The notes under the pieces are model-generated. The model was not told the origin of the DNA. It did no database searches and was given only the letters and a program-made list of their open reading frames with translations. The translations under genes and the position numbers were made by a program. Below are positions 43,854 to 56,334 of a stretch of 64,000 nt of DNA, one piece after another. The first letter of the stretch is position 1; every line of letters starts with the position of its first letter. This stretch comes from an uncultured beta proteobacterium (GTDB lineage Bacteria; Pseudomonadota; Gammaproteobacteria; Burkholderiales; Rhodocyclaceae): the NCBI GenBank assembly GCA_903908065.1, contig CAIVQO010000070.1, positions 1 to 64,000 on the forward strand, in the 5' to 3' direction.

Positions 43854-44925
43854 GAAAATCCGCCCACCCCCCCGGCGCGCACACTTCCAGAGGCTCGTAA
43901 CCCGGCATGGCCAGCAGGCGCTGGCGGAAGGTATTGCCATGGACGCGCGCCAGGAAGCCGCGTCCCTCGGGGCTTTCGGCAATGGCACGCGACATGGCGA
44001 AGCCGTAGCGCTCAACCACCAGGGGTACGAATCCAATGTCATAACGTACTGCCGCAGCCTCAATGCCGAAGCCGGCATCGGCCTGCCCGGCGGCGACTTC
44101 CGCCGCCACTGCCTCGTGGGTGAATTCTTCATGCTGGTAGCCAGCGATGGATTCCGCACGGATGCGATTGGCGGCCAGCAGTTCGTCGATCAGGCTGCGC
44201 GTACCCGAGCCACGCTGACGGTTGACCAGGCGCAGGCCTCGCCGCGCCACGTCCGCCAGGCTAGCCAGGCGATGCGGATTTCCGCGCGCCACGATCAGTC
44301 CCTGGCGGCGGCGCATGACCGGCACGCAGATGTGCTGTGCCACGTCCAGCCACAGTCCGAGCCAGTTTTCCAGCCGGGATACCGGCCACTCTTCCGGCGC
44401 ATGGAAGCCGGCGATTTCGCACTCGCCGCGGCCCAGTGCCGCCAGGGCATCCTCGCTGCCACGCCACGACAGCTCGAAGCGGATGCGTCGGCCGTGTTCC
44501 ACCCAGTCAGCCAGTGCCAGGTCGTGGCTGGCTGTTAGACGCAAGCGGTCCGGCGTTGGGCGGACGATGGGTGCCAGCAGCGCCTCGAAGCGGCGCTGCC
44601 ACGGCGCGTGGGCATCTTCCAGCGACGCGCGCGCCGCGGCATCCAGTTCCACCAGCGCCGCACCGAACTCGGTCAGGCTCGTGCCGCGGCCACGCTCCAT
44701 CACCACCAGCGGCGCGCCCAACGCCTGCTCGCAGGCGCGCAGCAGGCCCCAGGCCGTGCGGTAGGACATGCCTGCATTGCGCGCGGCAGTGCCCAGCGCG
44801 CCCCCGGCCTGAAGGGCGGCCAGCAATTGCAGGAGGCGCGAGGTATCGACGTCCTCCAATAGTGGACCGAAGTCCCAGCTCCAGCGCAAACGCGGTAGCG
44901 GACGACTAGTTGCAGTAGACGACAT
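43846..44925 (-). CDS. ModE-type HTH regulator fused to a PBP-like ligand domain (tungstate/molybdate-associated)
   Basis: N-terminal AALQAGGALGTAARNAGMSYRTAWGLLRACEQALGAPLVVMERGRGTSLTEFG; C-terminal QRGSGTRSLIDELLAANRI...HEEFTHEAVAAEVAAGQADAGFGIEAAA; divergent from tup operon. Confidence 0.88.
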   Translation of the reverse strand: MSSTATSRPLPRLRWSWDFGPLLEDVDTSRLLQLLAALQAGGALGTAARNAGMSYRTAWGLLRACEQALGAPLVVMERGRGTSLTEFGAALVELDAAARASLEDAHAPWQRRFEALLAPIVRPTPDRLRLTASHDLALADWVEHGRRIRFELSWRGSEDALAALGRGECEIAGFHAPEEWPVSRLENWLGLWLDVAQHICVPVMRRRQGLIVARGNPHRLASLADVARRGLRLVNRQRGSGTRSLIDELLAANRIRAESIAGYQHEEFTHEAVAAEVAAGQADAGFGIEAAAVRYDIGFVPLVVERYGFAMSRAIAESPEGRGFLARVHGNTFRQRLLAMPGYEPLEVCAPGGWADFLS

Positions 44926-44962
44926 ATTTGCTCCCTCAACTGCGTACTTTAACCTGCATTCC

Positions 44963-44984
44963 CTTATGCACGACGCTACATAAG
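44963..44984. promoter_or_regulatory. Inverted repeat CTTATG-N10-CATAAG just upstream of the tup permease start
   Basis: Perfect 6-bp arms, read directly, 2 nt before the ATG at 44987. Confidence 0.5.
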
Positions 44985-44986
44985 CA

Positions 44987-45691
44987 ATGACAACACTGGG
45001 GGATTCCTTCCTCACCGCCTGGCAACTCGTGGCCGATGCCGATGCCAAGCTCGCGGGCATCGTCTGGCTCAGCCTCACGGTGAGCCTCAGCGCGACGCTG
45101 GTTGCCTGTGTCATCGGCATGCCAGTCGGCGCGCTGCTGGCGGTTGGACGCTTCCCGGGGCGCCGACTGCTGGTGGTGCTGTTCAACGGCCTCATGGGCC
45201 TCCCGCCGGTGGTGGTCGGCCTGCTGGTCTACCTGCTGCTGTCGCGCGCCGGCCCGCTGGGCAGCTTCGGCCTGCTGTTCTCGCCCACGGCGATGGTCAT
45301 CGCCCAGGCAGTGCTGGTGACACCGATCGTCGCCGCGCTGACGCGGCAGGTCATTGCCGACGAATGGACCGAGTACCGCGAGCAACTGCGTTCGCTGGGG
45401 GCCAGCCGCGCGCGTGCCGCCGCCACGCTGTTGTGGGACGGCCGCTTTTCCCTATCCACCGCCGCGCTGGCCGGCTTTGGCCGCGCCATTGCCGAGGTCG
45501 GCGCGGTGATGATCGTCGGCGGCAACATCGACGGCGTGACGCGCGTGATGACCACCACCATCGCCCTCGAAACCAGCAAGGGCGACCTGCCACTGGCGCT
45601 GGCCCTGGGCTTCGTGCTGATCGCCGTGGTGCTGGCGATCAACGCTTTCGCGTACGCGCTGCGCGGCTGGGCGGAAAGGCGGTGGGGGTGA
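44987..45691 (+). CDS. tupB: Tungstate ABC transporter permease
   Basis: Multi-TM permease, EQLRSLGASRARAAATLLWDGRFSLSTAALAGFGRAIAEVGAVMIVGGNI. Confidence 0.9.
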   Translation: MTTLGDSFLTAWQLVADADAKLAGIVWLSLTVSLSATLVACVIGMPVGALLAVGRFPGRRLLVVLFNGLMGLPPVVVGLLVYLLLSRAGPLGSFGLLFSPTAMVIAQAVLVTPIVAALTRQVIADEWTEYREQLRSLGASRARAAATLLWDGRFSLSTAALAGFGRAIAEVGAVMIVGGNIDGVTRVMTTTIALETSKGDLPLALALGFVLIAVVLAINAFAYALRGWAERRWG

Positions 45692-46377
45692 TGGACGCCT
45701 GGCTCACGACCTCGGGCCTTGGCCTGCGCGAAAGCGGCAAGCACATCGTCGAGGATGTCTCTCTCGCACTCGCGGCGCAACGCATCGTGCTGCTGGGCCC
45801 CAACGGCGCCGGCAAGAGCACATTGCTGCGCTTGATCCACGGCCTGCTGCACCCCAGCAGCGGTGCCCTTCGCTGGCCACGGAACTTGACCCAGGCCATG
45901 GTCTTCCAACGTCCGGTGATGCTGCGCACTACGGCCATTGCGAATGTCATCTACGGACTCAAGCTCAAGGGACTGCCCGCAAACGAATGCGTGCAACGTG
46001 CCGGCGCGGCATTGGAACACGTCGGACTGCCGCACCTCGCGCAGCGCCCGGCGCGCCTGCTTTCCGGCGGCGAGCAGCAACGCGTCGCGCTGGCACGCGC
46101 CTGGGCGCTGGAACCTGAACTGTTGATCCTCGACGAGCCCACCGCCAGTCTCGACCCGGCCAGCACGCGGGAAGTGGAACGCATCGTCGGCGAGATCGCT
46201 GCCGCCGGCGCGCGCGTCCTGATGACCACCCACAACCTTGGCCAGGCCAGGCGCATGGCCGACGAAATCGTCTTCATCGACCGCGGTCGGATTGTCGAGC
46301 ACACCCCGGCCGAACAGTTCTTTTCATTGCCGCAGACTGAAGCGGCGCAACGCTTTCTCAAGGAGGAAACCCCGTGA
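45691..46377 (+). CDS. tupC: Tungstate ABC transporter ATPase
   Basis: [49 protein letters not shown]. Confidence 0.92.
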   Translation: MDAWLTTSGLGLRESGKHIVEDVSLALAAQRIVLLGPNGAGKSTLLRLIHGLLHPSSGALRWPRNLTQAMVFQRPVMLRTTAIANVIYGLKLKGLPANECVQRAGAALEHVGLPHLAQRPARLLSGGEQQRVALARAWALEPELLILDEPTASLDPASTREVERIVGEIAAAGARVLMTTHNLGQARRMADEIVFIDRGRIVEHTPAEQFFSLPQTEAAQRFLKEETP

Positions 46378-47195
46378 TCACCCGCCGTCTGTTCTGTTCC
46401 GTCCTCGCTTCCGTCGGGCTGCTGGCTGCCGGCCTGCCCCAGGCCCAGGAGCGCTTCATCACCGTCGCTTCGACCACCTCGACCGAGCAGTCCGGACTCT
46501 TCGGCCACCTGTTGCCGGCCTTCGAGAAGGCCAGCGGCATCAAGGTGCGTGTCGTCGCGTTGGGCACCGGCCAGGCACTCGACATGGCGCGCCGCGGCGA
46601 TGCCGATGTCGTCTTCGTGCATGACAAGACGGCCGAGGAGAAATTCATCGCCGAGGGCTTCGGCCTCAAGCGCCAGGAAGTGATGTACAACGACTTCGTC
46701 GTCATCGGCCCCAAGGCCGACCCGGCCAAGGCGGCAGGCAAGGACATCCTCGAAGGCCTGCGCAAGATCGAGGCGGCCAAGGCACCCTTCGTCTCGCGCG
46801 GCGACAAGAGCGGCACCCACGCCGCCGAGCTCCGCTACTGGAAGGCCGCCGGCGTCGACCTGGACAAGGCCAAGGGTAGCTGGTACCGCGACACCGGCTC
46901 GGGCATGGGGCCGGCGCTCAATACCGCCGCCTCGATGAACGCCTACATCCTCGCCGACCGCGGCACCTGGCTCAACTTCAAGAACCGCGCCGAACTCGGC
47001 ATCGTCGTCGAGGGTGACACGAAGCTCTTCAACCAATACGGCGTGATCCTGGTCAATCCGGCCAAGCATACCCATGTCAAGCAGGCCGACGGGCAGAAGT
47101 TCGTCGACTGGCTGGTGTCGCCGGCCGGACAGAAATCCATCGCCGACTACAAGATCGGCGGCGAGTCGCTGTTCTTCCCCAACGCCGCGAAGTGA
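46374..47195 (+). CDS. tupA: Tungstate-binding periplasmic protein
   Basis: ITVASTTSTEQSGLFGHLLPAFEKASGIKVRVVALGTGQALDMARRGDADVVFVHDK (TTSTxxSGL signature). Confidence 0.92.
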   Translation: MITRRLFCSVLASVGLLAAGLPQAQERFITVASTTSTEQSGLFGHLLPAFEKASGIKVRVVALGTGQALDMARRGDADVVFVHDKTAEEKFIAEGFGLKRQEVMYNDFVVIGPKADPAKAAGKDILEGLRKIEAAKAPFVSRGDKSGTHAAELRYWKAAGVDLDKAKGSWYRDTGSGMGPALNTAASMNAYILADRGTWLNFKNRAELGIVVEGDTKLFNQYGVILVNPAKHTHVKQADGQKFVDWLVSPAGQKSIADYKIGGESLFFPNAAK

Positions 47196-47206
47196 GGAAG
47201 GCCGCC

Positions 47207-48061
47207 ATGCGACGCACACTGATCAGGCTCGGGCTGGGTCTTGCGCTGGCCAGCGCATTGCCCGCCTTTGCCGCCGACGAAACCGGCGCCACCTACGGCG
47301 GTGGCAAGAACCGGTTTTCGCTCGCCACCGGCAGCCCCGGCGAACTGGGCTTGCTCAAATTGCTGGCAGAGGAATTCGCGCGCCGGGCCGACGCCCAGAT
47401 GGTCTGGGTTAAGGCCGGCACCGGCGTTTCGCTCAAGCTGCTGCAGGAAAAGAAGGTCGACATGGCCATGGTGCATGCCCCGGCCCAGGTCGAAAAGGCG
47501 CTCAAGGACGGCTGGGCGACCGGCAAGACGCTGATCGGCTCCAACGAGTTCTACATCGTCGGGCCGAAGAACGACCCCGCCAACATCGCCAAGGCCGACA
47601 GCGCGGCCGATGTCTACCAGCGCATCGCAAAGGCGGGTGCGCCCTTCGTCTCCCGCGGCGACAACTCCGGCACGCACCAGAAGGAAATGCAGGTCTGGCA
47701 GAAGGCCGGTGTCCAGCCTGCCGGGGCCTGGTACATCGTGACCAAAGACTTCATGACGGCCAGCCTCAAGCGCGCCAATGCCGAGAAGGCCTATTTCATG
47801 AGCGATTCCTCGACCTGGATCATGGAGAAGGGCGTCGCGCCGGATCTCACCGTCCTCTACCGCGGCGACAAGTTCCTGGTGAACACCTACCACGCGCTGA
47901 CCGCCCCGCCTGGCGCCACCCCGGGGCGCGACACCGCCGAGAAGTTCGTCGCCTTCGTCGCCTCGCCGGCCGGACAGAAGATCATCGCCGACTACGGCCG
48001 CGACCGCTTCGGCGAGGGCCTCTATAACGACGAAGCCTACGCGCGGCAATACGACAAGTAG
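47207..48061 (+). CDS. Second TupA/PstS-like substrate-binding protein (diverged paralog)
   Basis: Signal peptide; SLATGSPGELGLLKLLAEEFARR...APFVSRGDNSGTHQKEMQVWQKAG parallels APFVSRGDKSGTHAAELRYWKAAG of TupA. Confidence 0.85.
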   Translation: MRRTLIRLGLGLALASALPAFAADETGATYGGGKNRFSLATGSPGELGLLKLLAEEFARRADAQMVWVKAGTGVSLKLLQEKKVDMAMVHAPAQVEKALKDGWATGKTLIGSNEFYIVGPKNDPANIAKADSAADVYQRIAKAGAPFVSRGDNSGTHQKEMQVWQKAGVQPAGAWYIVTKDFMTASLKRANAEKAYFMSDSSTWIMEKGVAPDLTVLYRGDKFLVNTYHALTAPPGATPGRDTAEKFVAFVASPAGQKIIADYGRDRFGEGLYNDEAYARQYDK

Positions 48062-48091
48062 GCGCAGTCCTTCCCCGACACGGAGCGGTAC

Positions 48092-49534
48092 ATGATCATC
48101 AAGGACAAGTTCTACATCGGCGGCCAATGGGCTGCTCCCGCCGGCAGCGGCAGCATCGAAGTGCATTCCCCAACCGATGGCGTGCTGCTGGCGCGCATCC
48201 CGCAGGGCAATGCCGCCGATGCGGATGCCGCCATCGCCGCGGCACGCCGGGCCTTCGACGCCTGGGCCGCGACGCCGCCGGCACGGCGTGCCGAGCTGCT
48301 GAAAAAAATCCAGGAGGGACTCAAGGCGCGCAGCGAGGAGATCGCGCGCACCATCACGCTGGAGATGGGCATGCCGCTCAAGCTCTCGCAGCGCATCCAG
48401 GTCGGCTCACCGACCGCCACCTTCGGCATGTATGCACGCATCCTCGGCGACTTCGCCTTCGAGGAGACCGTGGGCAATTCCAAGGTGCTGCGCGAGCCGG
48501 CCGGCGTGGTGGTGGCGATCACGCCCTGGAACTATCCGCTGCACCAGATCGCGGCCAAGGTCGCGGCGGCGCTGGCGGCGGGCTGCACCGTGGTGCTGAA
48601 GCCCTCGGAGGTGGCGCCGCTGAATGCCTTCGCTCTGGCCGAGGTCATCCACGAGGCCGGCGTACCGGCCGGTGTGTTCAACCTCGTCACAGGCTTCGGG
48701 CCGGAGATCGGCGAAGCACTGGTCACGCACCCGCAGGTAGACATGGTCTCCTTCACCGGCTCAACCGGCGCCGGCAAGCGCATCTCGCAAGTCGCAGCAA
48801 ACACCGTCAAGCGCGTGGCGCTGGAACTGGGCGGCAAGTCGGCCGGGATCGTGCTCGACGACGCCGACTTTGCGACGGCCGTGGCCGGTGTGGTCGGCAA
48901 CTGCTACCTCAACGCGGGCCAGACTTGCACGGCACAAACGCGCCTGCTGGTGCCGGCGCACCGCTACGACGAAGCCGCGGCCATTGCCGCCGCCACGGCG
49001 CGCAGCTTCAAAGTCGGCGACCCGCTGCACCCCGACACCACGCTGGGGCCGTTGGCCTCGAAGATGCAGGAGGACCGCGTGCGCGACTACATCGCCAAGG
49101 GCATCGCCGGCGGCGCCGAATTGCTCGCCGGTGGCACCGACCTGCCCGCGGACGTGCCGGCCGGCGGCTATTACGTGCAGCCGACGGTATTTGGCCGCGT
49201 TGCTCCGCAGGCTGTGATCGCCCAGGAGGAAATCTTCGGCCCGGTACTGTCGATCATCACCTATAGCGACGAGGACGATGCAGTGCGCATCGCCAACGAC
49301 TCCATCTACGGGCTCTCGGGCGGCGTCTGGTCGGCGACCGACGCCCATGCCGAAGCCGTGGCGCGGCGGCTGCGCACCGGCCAGGTGGAAATCAACGGCG
49401 GGCCCTTCAACATTTACGCGCCTTTCGGCGGCTACAAGCAGTCGGGCAACGGACGCGAGCTGGGCAAGTACGGCCTCGAGGACTTCCTCGAATACAAGTC
49501 GCTGCAGTTCAAGCCGCCGCCCAAGGCGGCCTAA
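48092..49534 (+). CDS. NAD(P)-dependent aldehyde dehydrogenase
   Basis: [37 protein letters not shown]. Confidence 0.96.
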   Translation: MIIKDKFYIGGQWAAPAGSGSIEVHSPTDGVLLARIPQGNAADADAAIAAARRAFDAWAATPPARRAELLKKIQEGLKARSEEIARTITLEMGMPLKLSQRIQVGSPTATFGMYARILGDFAFEETVGNSKVLREPAGVVVAITPWNYPLHQIAAKVAAALAAGCTVVLKPSEVAPLNAFALAEVIHEAGVPAGVFNLVTGFGPEIGEALVTHPQVDMVSFTGSTGAGKRISQVAANTVKRVALELGGKSAGIVLDDADFATAVAGVVGNCYLNAGQTCTAQTRLLVPAHRYDEAAAIAAATARSFKVGDPLHPDTTLGPLASKMQEDRVRDYIAKGIAGGAELLAGGTDLPADVPAGGYYVQPTVFGRVAPQAVIAQEEIFGPVLSIITYSDEDDAVRIANDSIYGLSGGVWSATDAHAEAVARRLRTGQVEINGGPFNIYAPFGGYKQSGNGRELGKYGLEDFLEYKSLQFKPPPKAA

Positions 49535-49555
49535 ACGGTCGCCCGGTCGCAACTC

Positions 49556-49577
49556 GCCGTATCGCCAGCGCCGACTT
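49556..49577 (+). repeat. Dispersed motif copy GCCGTATCGCCAGCGCCGACTT
   Basis: 21/22, intergenic upstream of the ABC-F gene. Confidence 0.85.
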
Positions 49578-49642
49578 TCAGGGTCTGGCCGGCCGGGCCG
49601 GTAGAATGCCGCCTCTGCCGCATTTCCCCCGGTTCCCGTCCC

Positions 49643-51274
49643 ATGCTCGTCGCTTCCAATGTCACCATCCAGTTCGGCGCCAAGCCGCTCTTTGAAAACG
49701 TTTCGGTCAAGTTCGGCGAAGGCAACCGCTACGGCCTGATCGGCGCCAACGGCTCGGGCAAGACCACCTTCATGAAGATCCTCGCCGGGGTGCTCGAACC
49801 CACCGCCGGCAACGTTTCGCTCGATACCGGCGAGCGCATGGCCTACCTGAAGCAGGACCAGTTCGCCTACGAGGAGATGCGCGTGCTCGACGTGGTGATG
49901 ATGGGCCACGCCGAGATGTGGGCCTGCATGAGCGAGCGCGACGCGATCTACGCCAACCCCGAGGCGACCGAAGACGACTACATGCGTGCCGCCGACCTCG
50001 AACACCATTACGCCGAGCATGGCGGCTATACCGCCGAAGCACGCGCCGGCGAGTTGCTGCTCGGCGCCGGCATCCCGATCGAGAAGCACAACGGCCCGAT
50101 GAGCGAGGTGGCGCCCGGTTGGAAGCTGCGCGTGCTGCTGGTACAGGCGCTGTTCGCCAACCCCGACATCCTGCTGCTCGACGAGCCGACCAACAACCTC
50201 GACATCGACACCATCCGCTGGCTGGAGGACATCCTCAACGAGCGCGAGTCGACCATGGTCATCATCAGCCACGACCGCCACTTTCTGAACCAGGTGTGCA
50301 CCCACATGGCTGACCTCGACTACGGCACGATCAAGGTCTATGGCGGCAACTACGACGATTTCATGGAAGCCAGCACCCAGGCACGCGAGCGCCAGGTGGC
50401 GGCAAATGCCAAGGCCAAGGAACGCATCGCCGACCTGCAGGGCTTCGTACGCCGCTTCTCGGCCAACAAGTCCAAGGCCAGGCAGGCCACCAGCCGGCTC
50501 AAGCTGATCGACAAGATCAAGCCCGAGGACATCAAGCCCTCCTCGCGCCAGTACCCCTGGATCCGCTTCGACTACGACGAGAAGGAAAAGCTGCACCGGC
50601 TGGCCTGCGAGATCGAGAACCTCGGCTTCGGCTACGAGCCGAAGACGCCGATCATCAAGTCCTTCTCCACCAGCATCGAGGCCGGTGACAAGGTGGCCAT
50701 CATCGGCGAGAACGGCGTCGGCAAGACCACGCTGCTGCGCCTCTTGGCGGGCCCCGAATTGGGCGGCTTGGCACCGCTGGGCGGCAAGGTGAAATGGGCC
50801 GAGAAAGCCCGCCCCGGCGCCTTCCACCAGGACCATGCCGCCGACTTCGCAAGCAAGACGCCGCTCACCGAGTGGATCGTGCAGTGGGTACGCGCCGGCG
50901 GCTACGAGGGCGGCGACGTGGAGACCCTGGTGCGCGGCACGCTGGGCCGCCTCTTGTTCTCCGGCGACGAGGCGAAGAAGCCCGTCAATGTCATCTCCGG
51001 TGGCGAGCAGGGACGCATGCTGTTCGGCAAACTGATGCTGTTGCGTAACAACGTGCTGCTGATGGACGAACCGACCAACCACCTCGACATGGAATCCATC
51101 GAGTCGCTCAACACCGCGCTGGAGAAATACAACGGCACGCTGATCTTCGTCTCGCACGACCGCGAGTTCGTCTCCTCGCTGGCGACGCGCATCATCGACA
51201 TCCGGCCGGATCGCAGCATCGTCGATTACCGCGGCAACTATGAAGAGTACTTGTCGAGCCAGGGCCTGGAATGA
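49643..51274 (+). CDS. ABC-F family ATPase (YbiT-like)
   Basis: 543 aa, two ABC modules ([28 protein letters not shown]) with ABC-F linker. Confidence 0.93.
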   Translation: MLVASNVTIQFGAKPLFENVSVKFGEGNRYGLIGANGSGKTTFMKILAGVLEPTAGNVSLDTGERMAYLKQDQFAYEEMRVLDVVMMGHAEMWACMSERDAIYANPEATEDDYMRAADLEHHYAEHGGYTAEARAGELLLGAGIPIEKHNGPMSEVAPGWKLRVLLVQALFANPDILLLDEPTNNLDIDTIRWLEDILNERESTMVIISHDRHFLNQVCTHMADLDYGTIKVYGGNYDDFMEASTQARERQVAANAKAKERIADLQGFVRRFSANKSKARQATSRLKLIDKIKPEDIKPSSRQYPWIRFDYDEKEKLHRLACEIENLGFGYEPKTPIIKSFSTSIEAGDKVAIIGENGVGKTTLLRLLAGPELGGLAPLGGKVKWAEKARPGAFHQDHAADFASKTPLTEWIVQWVRAGGYEGGDVETLVRGTLGRLLFSGDEAKKPVNVISGGEQGRMLFGKLMLLRNNVLLMDEPTNHLDMESIESLNTALEKYNGTLIFVSHDREFVSSLATRIIDIRPDRSIVDYRGNYEEYLSSQGLE

Positions 51275-51301
51275 ACCCGTGGCTTGCCCCCCGGACGGGT
51301 T

Positions 51302-51319
51302 TGTATTACAGTTAATACA
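51302..51319. promoter_or_regulatory. Perfect palindrome TGTATTA-CAGT-TAATACA upstream of the RHH antitoxin
   Basis: 7-bp perfect arms, A/T-rich in a GC-rich genome. Confidence 0.7.
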
Positions 51320-51342
51320 TTCCGCCGCAAGGACCCTTCGCC

Positions 51343-51624
51343 ATGACCACCACCGTCCGCCTTCCCCTGCGTGTCGAACAGGCGCTGGCGACCTACTGCG
51401 TCGAAGCGCGGCGCACCAAGTCGGAAGTCATCGTCGAGTTGCTGGAGCAGCGCTTCATGGGTACCCAGGCCGAACGCACGCCCTACGAGCTGGCGCAGGA
51501 AGCCGGCTTCATCGGCTGCCTCTCCGGCAAAGGCACGAGCGGCGGCAAGGCGTCTGCCGCCGGCACGGCCAAGCAACGCGTGGCCGCCGCGATCCAGCGC
51601 AAGCACGGCAAAAAGCCGGCCTGA
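51343..51624 (+). CDS. Ribbon-helix-helix antitoxin
   Basis: 93 aa; MTTTVRLPLRVEQALATYCVEARRTKSEVIVELLEQRFM; precedes PIN gene. Confidence 0.85.
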   Translation: MTTTVRLPLRVEQALATYCVEARRTKSEVIVELLEQRFMGTQAERTPYELAQEAGFIGCLSGKGTSGGKASAAGTAKQRVAAAIQRKHGKKPA

Positions 51625-52037
51625 TGCAGTCCCTGCTGGTCGATACCGGTCCGCTGGTCGCCTTGGCGGACAAGCACGATGCCGCCCACGAAACCTGCAA
51701 GGACTTCCTCGCCGCCTATCGTGGCCGACTGCTCACCACCTGGGCAGTGCTGACCGAGTTCTCGCACCTCGCACCCTCGATTGCGGCGACGCTGCCGCTC
51801 TACCGCTGGATCGAAAAAGGCGGGCTTGAGTTGCTTCCGCTCGGCCGCGACGAACTGGTGCGCGCCATCGACTGGATCGAGAAGTACGCCGACCGGCCGA
51901 TGGATCTCGCGGACGCCTCGCTGGTCGTGGCGGCGATGGCAACTGGGGTACATACGGTCTGGACGCTGGATCGCAGCGACTTCGAGACCTACCGCCTGCC
52001 CGGACGCAAGCGCTTTCGTCTGGCAACGAAACCATGA
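51624..52037 (+). CDS. PIN-domain (VapC-like) toxin
   Basis: MQSLLVDTGPLVALADKHD...TTWAVLTEFSHL...MDLADASLVVAAM...TLDRSDF; conserved acidic residues in place. Confidence 0.9.
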   Translation: MQSLLVDTGPLVALADKHDAAHETCKDFLAAYRGRLLTTWAVLTEFSHLAPSIAATLPLYRWIEKGGLELLPLGRDELVRAIDWIEKYADRPMDLADASLVVAAMATGVHTVWTLDRSDFETYRLPGRKRFRLATKP

Positions 52038-52590
52038 GCCTGCTGCGCGGCATCGCCCGCCTGATCCTTAAAACCTTCGGCTGGAAGCTGATCGACCTGC
52101 CGCAGCGGCCCGCCAAAGCCGTGGTGATCGCCTACCCGCACACCTCGAACTGGGATTTTCCGGTGACCCTGCTGGCGCTGGCGGCACTCCCGTATGGCGC
52201 GCAGTGGGTGGCCAAGGACACGCTGTTTCGCGGTCCGATGGGACCGATCATGCGCGCACTGGGCGGCGTGGCCGTGAACCGCCGCGAACGCACCGGCTTC
52301 GTCGAGCGCGTCGCCGAGGAATTCCGCAAGCGCGACGACTTCCACCTGATCATCGCCACCGAGGGCACACGCAGCCTGCAAGCCGGCTGGAAGTCCGGCT
52401 TCTACCGCATTGCCCTGGCCGCCGACGTGCCGGTAATCATGGCGGTGGTGGACTACGGCAAGCGCGAGGTCGGCCTGCTGGCGACCATCCGCCTTAGCGG
52501 CGATGAAGCCGCCGACATGGCGCAGATCGCAAGCTGCTACCAGGGCCGCAAGGGCTACCGCCACGAGCAGGCCTCGCCGATACGACTCCT

Positions 52591-52594
<4 letters not shown>
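52034..52594 (+). CDS. 1-acyl-sn-glycerol-3-phosphate acyltransferase-like (PlsC) protein
   Basis: IAYPHTSNWDFPVTLL, IATEGTRSLQAGWKSGFYRIA. Confidence 0.88.
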
Positions 52595-54498
<1,904 letters not shown>

Positions 54499-55671
54499 AT
54501 GGCAGTCAGGAAACCCGCCGCCAAAGCGGCAACCAAACCCGGCGTCAATTCCGCAGTGGCCGCTCCCGGCGCACGACCCCAGGCCGCTATGCGCCAGCGC
54601 CGCCCCGCGGCGGGCGACGTTACGCCGGCGAGTACCCCAAAAGGGATCAGGAATTTCGTGATCAAGGACCGCAGCGCCGCGGCCATCGATTCCAAGGCAG
54701 AGGCGATCCATGACATCGTCGCCCACGCCACCCCGGGCGAGGGCGCCAGGCTGGCCGACGCGCTCAAGGCGATGATGGACGGCGCTTCGCCGGACGACGT
54801 CGAGGCGCTCAAGCAAGCCTTCCTGCAGCGCGAGGTCGCCGCCAGCAACCATCCCGACGAGGAACTGGCGGCAGGCTGGCGCGAGGGCGGCTATCCCTAC
54901 CGCCACCTGATGTCGCGCAAGAACTACGAGAAGCAGAAATACCACCTGCAGGTGGAACTGCTCAAGCTGCAGGCCTGGGTCAAGGAAACCGGGCAGAAGG
55001 TGGTGATCATCTTCGAGGGCCGCGATGCGGCCGGCAAGGGCGGCACCATCAAGCGCTTCATGGAACACCTGAACCCGCGCGGCGCGCACGTCGTCGCCCT
55101 GGAAAAGCCCTCGGAAACCGAGCGCGGCCAGTGGTACTTCCAGCGCTACGTGCAGCACCTGCCGACCGCCGGCGAGATCGCCCTGTTCGATCGCTCCTGG
55201 TACAACCGAGCCGGTGTCGAACGCGTGATGGGCTTCTGCAGCAACGACGAGTACGACGAATTCATGCGCCAGACACCGGAGTTCGAGCGTACCCTGGTCA
55301 GGAGCGGCGTGCATCTGATCAAGTTCTGGTTCTCGGTATCGCGCGACGAACAGCGTCGCCGTTTCAAGGAACGCAAGACGCATCCGCTCAAGCAATGGAA
55401 ACTCAGCCCGATCGACATGGCCTCGCTCGACAAGTGGGACGATTACACCAAGGCCAAGGAAGCGATGTTCTTCCATACCGACACCGCCGATGCGCCGTGG
55501 ACCGTGATCAAGTCGGACTGCAAGAAGCGCGCGCGCCTGAACGCCCTGCGCTACGTGCTGCACAAGCTGCCCTATGCCAACAAGGACCAGACGCAGATCG
55601 GCGCACTCGATACCCTTCTGGTCGGCCGCGCCCACATCGTCTACGAACGCGGCGAGCACCCGGCGCTGTAG
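54499..55671 (+). CDS. ppk2: Polyphosphate kinase 2 with Ala-rich N-terminal extension
   Basis: VVIIFEGRDAAGKGGTIKRFMEHLNPRGAHVVALEKPSETERGQWYFQRYVQHLP, FDRSWYNRAGVERVMGFC. Confidence 0.95.
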   Translation: MAVRKPAAKAATKPGVNSAVAAPGARPQAAMRQRRPAAGDVTPASTPKGIRNFVIKDRSAAAIDSKAEAIHDIVAHATPGEGARLADALKAMMDGASPDDVEALKQAFLQREVAASNHPDEELAAGWREGGYPYRHLMSRKNYEKQKYHLQVELLKLQAWVKETGQKVVIIFEGRDAAGKGGTIKRFMEHLNPRGAHVVALEKPSETERGQWYFQRYVQHLPTAGEIALFDRSWYNRAGVERVMGFCSNDEYDEFMRQTPEFERTLVRSGVHLIKFWFSVSRDEQRRRFKERKTHPLKQWKLSPIDMASLDKWDDYTKAKEAMFFHTDTADAPWTVIKSDCKKRARLNALRYVLHKLPYANKDQTQIGALDTLLVGRAHIVYERGEHPAL

Positions 55672-55689
55672 GCCAGCGCGGCGCAGACA

Positions 55690-56334
55690 ATGTACCTGCC
55701 TAAGCACTTCGCCGAGCAACGGCCGGAAGTCCTGCATGCCCTGATGCGGCAGCATCCCTTCGCCACGTTGGTGACTTCAGGCACGCAAGGCCTGGCGGCC
55801 GATCACCTGCCCATGAGACTGGTGTTCGCTTCTGACAACAAGCCACGCCTGCTGGCCCACGTCGCGCGCGCCAACCCGCTCTGGCGCAATGCGGCCGGCA
55901 GCGAGGTGCTGGCAATTTTCCACGGCCCGCAGGCCTACGTCAGCCCCTCCTGGTATCCGTCCAAGCAGGAACACGGCAAGGCGGTACCGACCTGGAACTA
56001 TGTCGTGGTGCACGCCCGCGGCCGCCTGACGACCTTCGAAGACCCGCAGCGCCTGCGCGCCCTGCTCGACGACCTGGTCGATCACCACGAGACCCCTCTG
56101 CCCCAGCCCTGGCGCATCGCCGACGCCCCGCCCGATTACATCGACAAGATGCTCGCTGCCGTGGTCGGCATCGAGATCGACGTCGCGACGCTGGAAGGCA
56201 AGTGGAAAGTCAGCCAGAACCAGCCCGAGGCCAACCGGGCCGGGGTGGTGGCGGCACTGCGTGCCCAGGACGGAGAAAATGAAAACGCCATCGCCGCGCT
56301 GATTGCCGGACCGGACGCCGGGAAACTGCGCTGA
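55690..56334 (+). CDS. PaiB-like FMN-binding negative transcriptional regulator family protein
   Basis: MYLPKHFAEQRPEVLHALMRQHPFATLVTSGTQGLAADHLPM...HGPQAYVSPSWYPSKQEHGKAVPTWNYVVVHARG. Confidence 0.93.
   Translation: MYLPKHFAEQRPEVLHALMRQHPFATLVTSGTQGLAADHLPMRLVFASDNKPRLLAHVARANPLWRNAAGSEVLAIFHGPQAYVSPSWYPSKQEHGKAVPTWNYVVVHARGRLTTFEDPQRLRALLDDLVDHHETPLPQPWRIADAPPDYIDKMLAAVVGIEIDVATLEGKWKVSQNQPEANRAGVVAALRAQDGENENAIAALIAGPDAGKLR

Noticed and set aside
48761-51157. 798-aa minus-strand ORF spanning aldehyde dehydrogenase and ABC-F genes
   Set aside because: Antisense artefact across two real genes; translation is compositionally typical of antisense GC-rich DNA.
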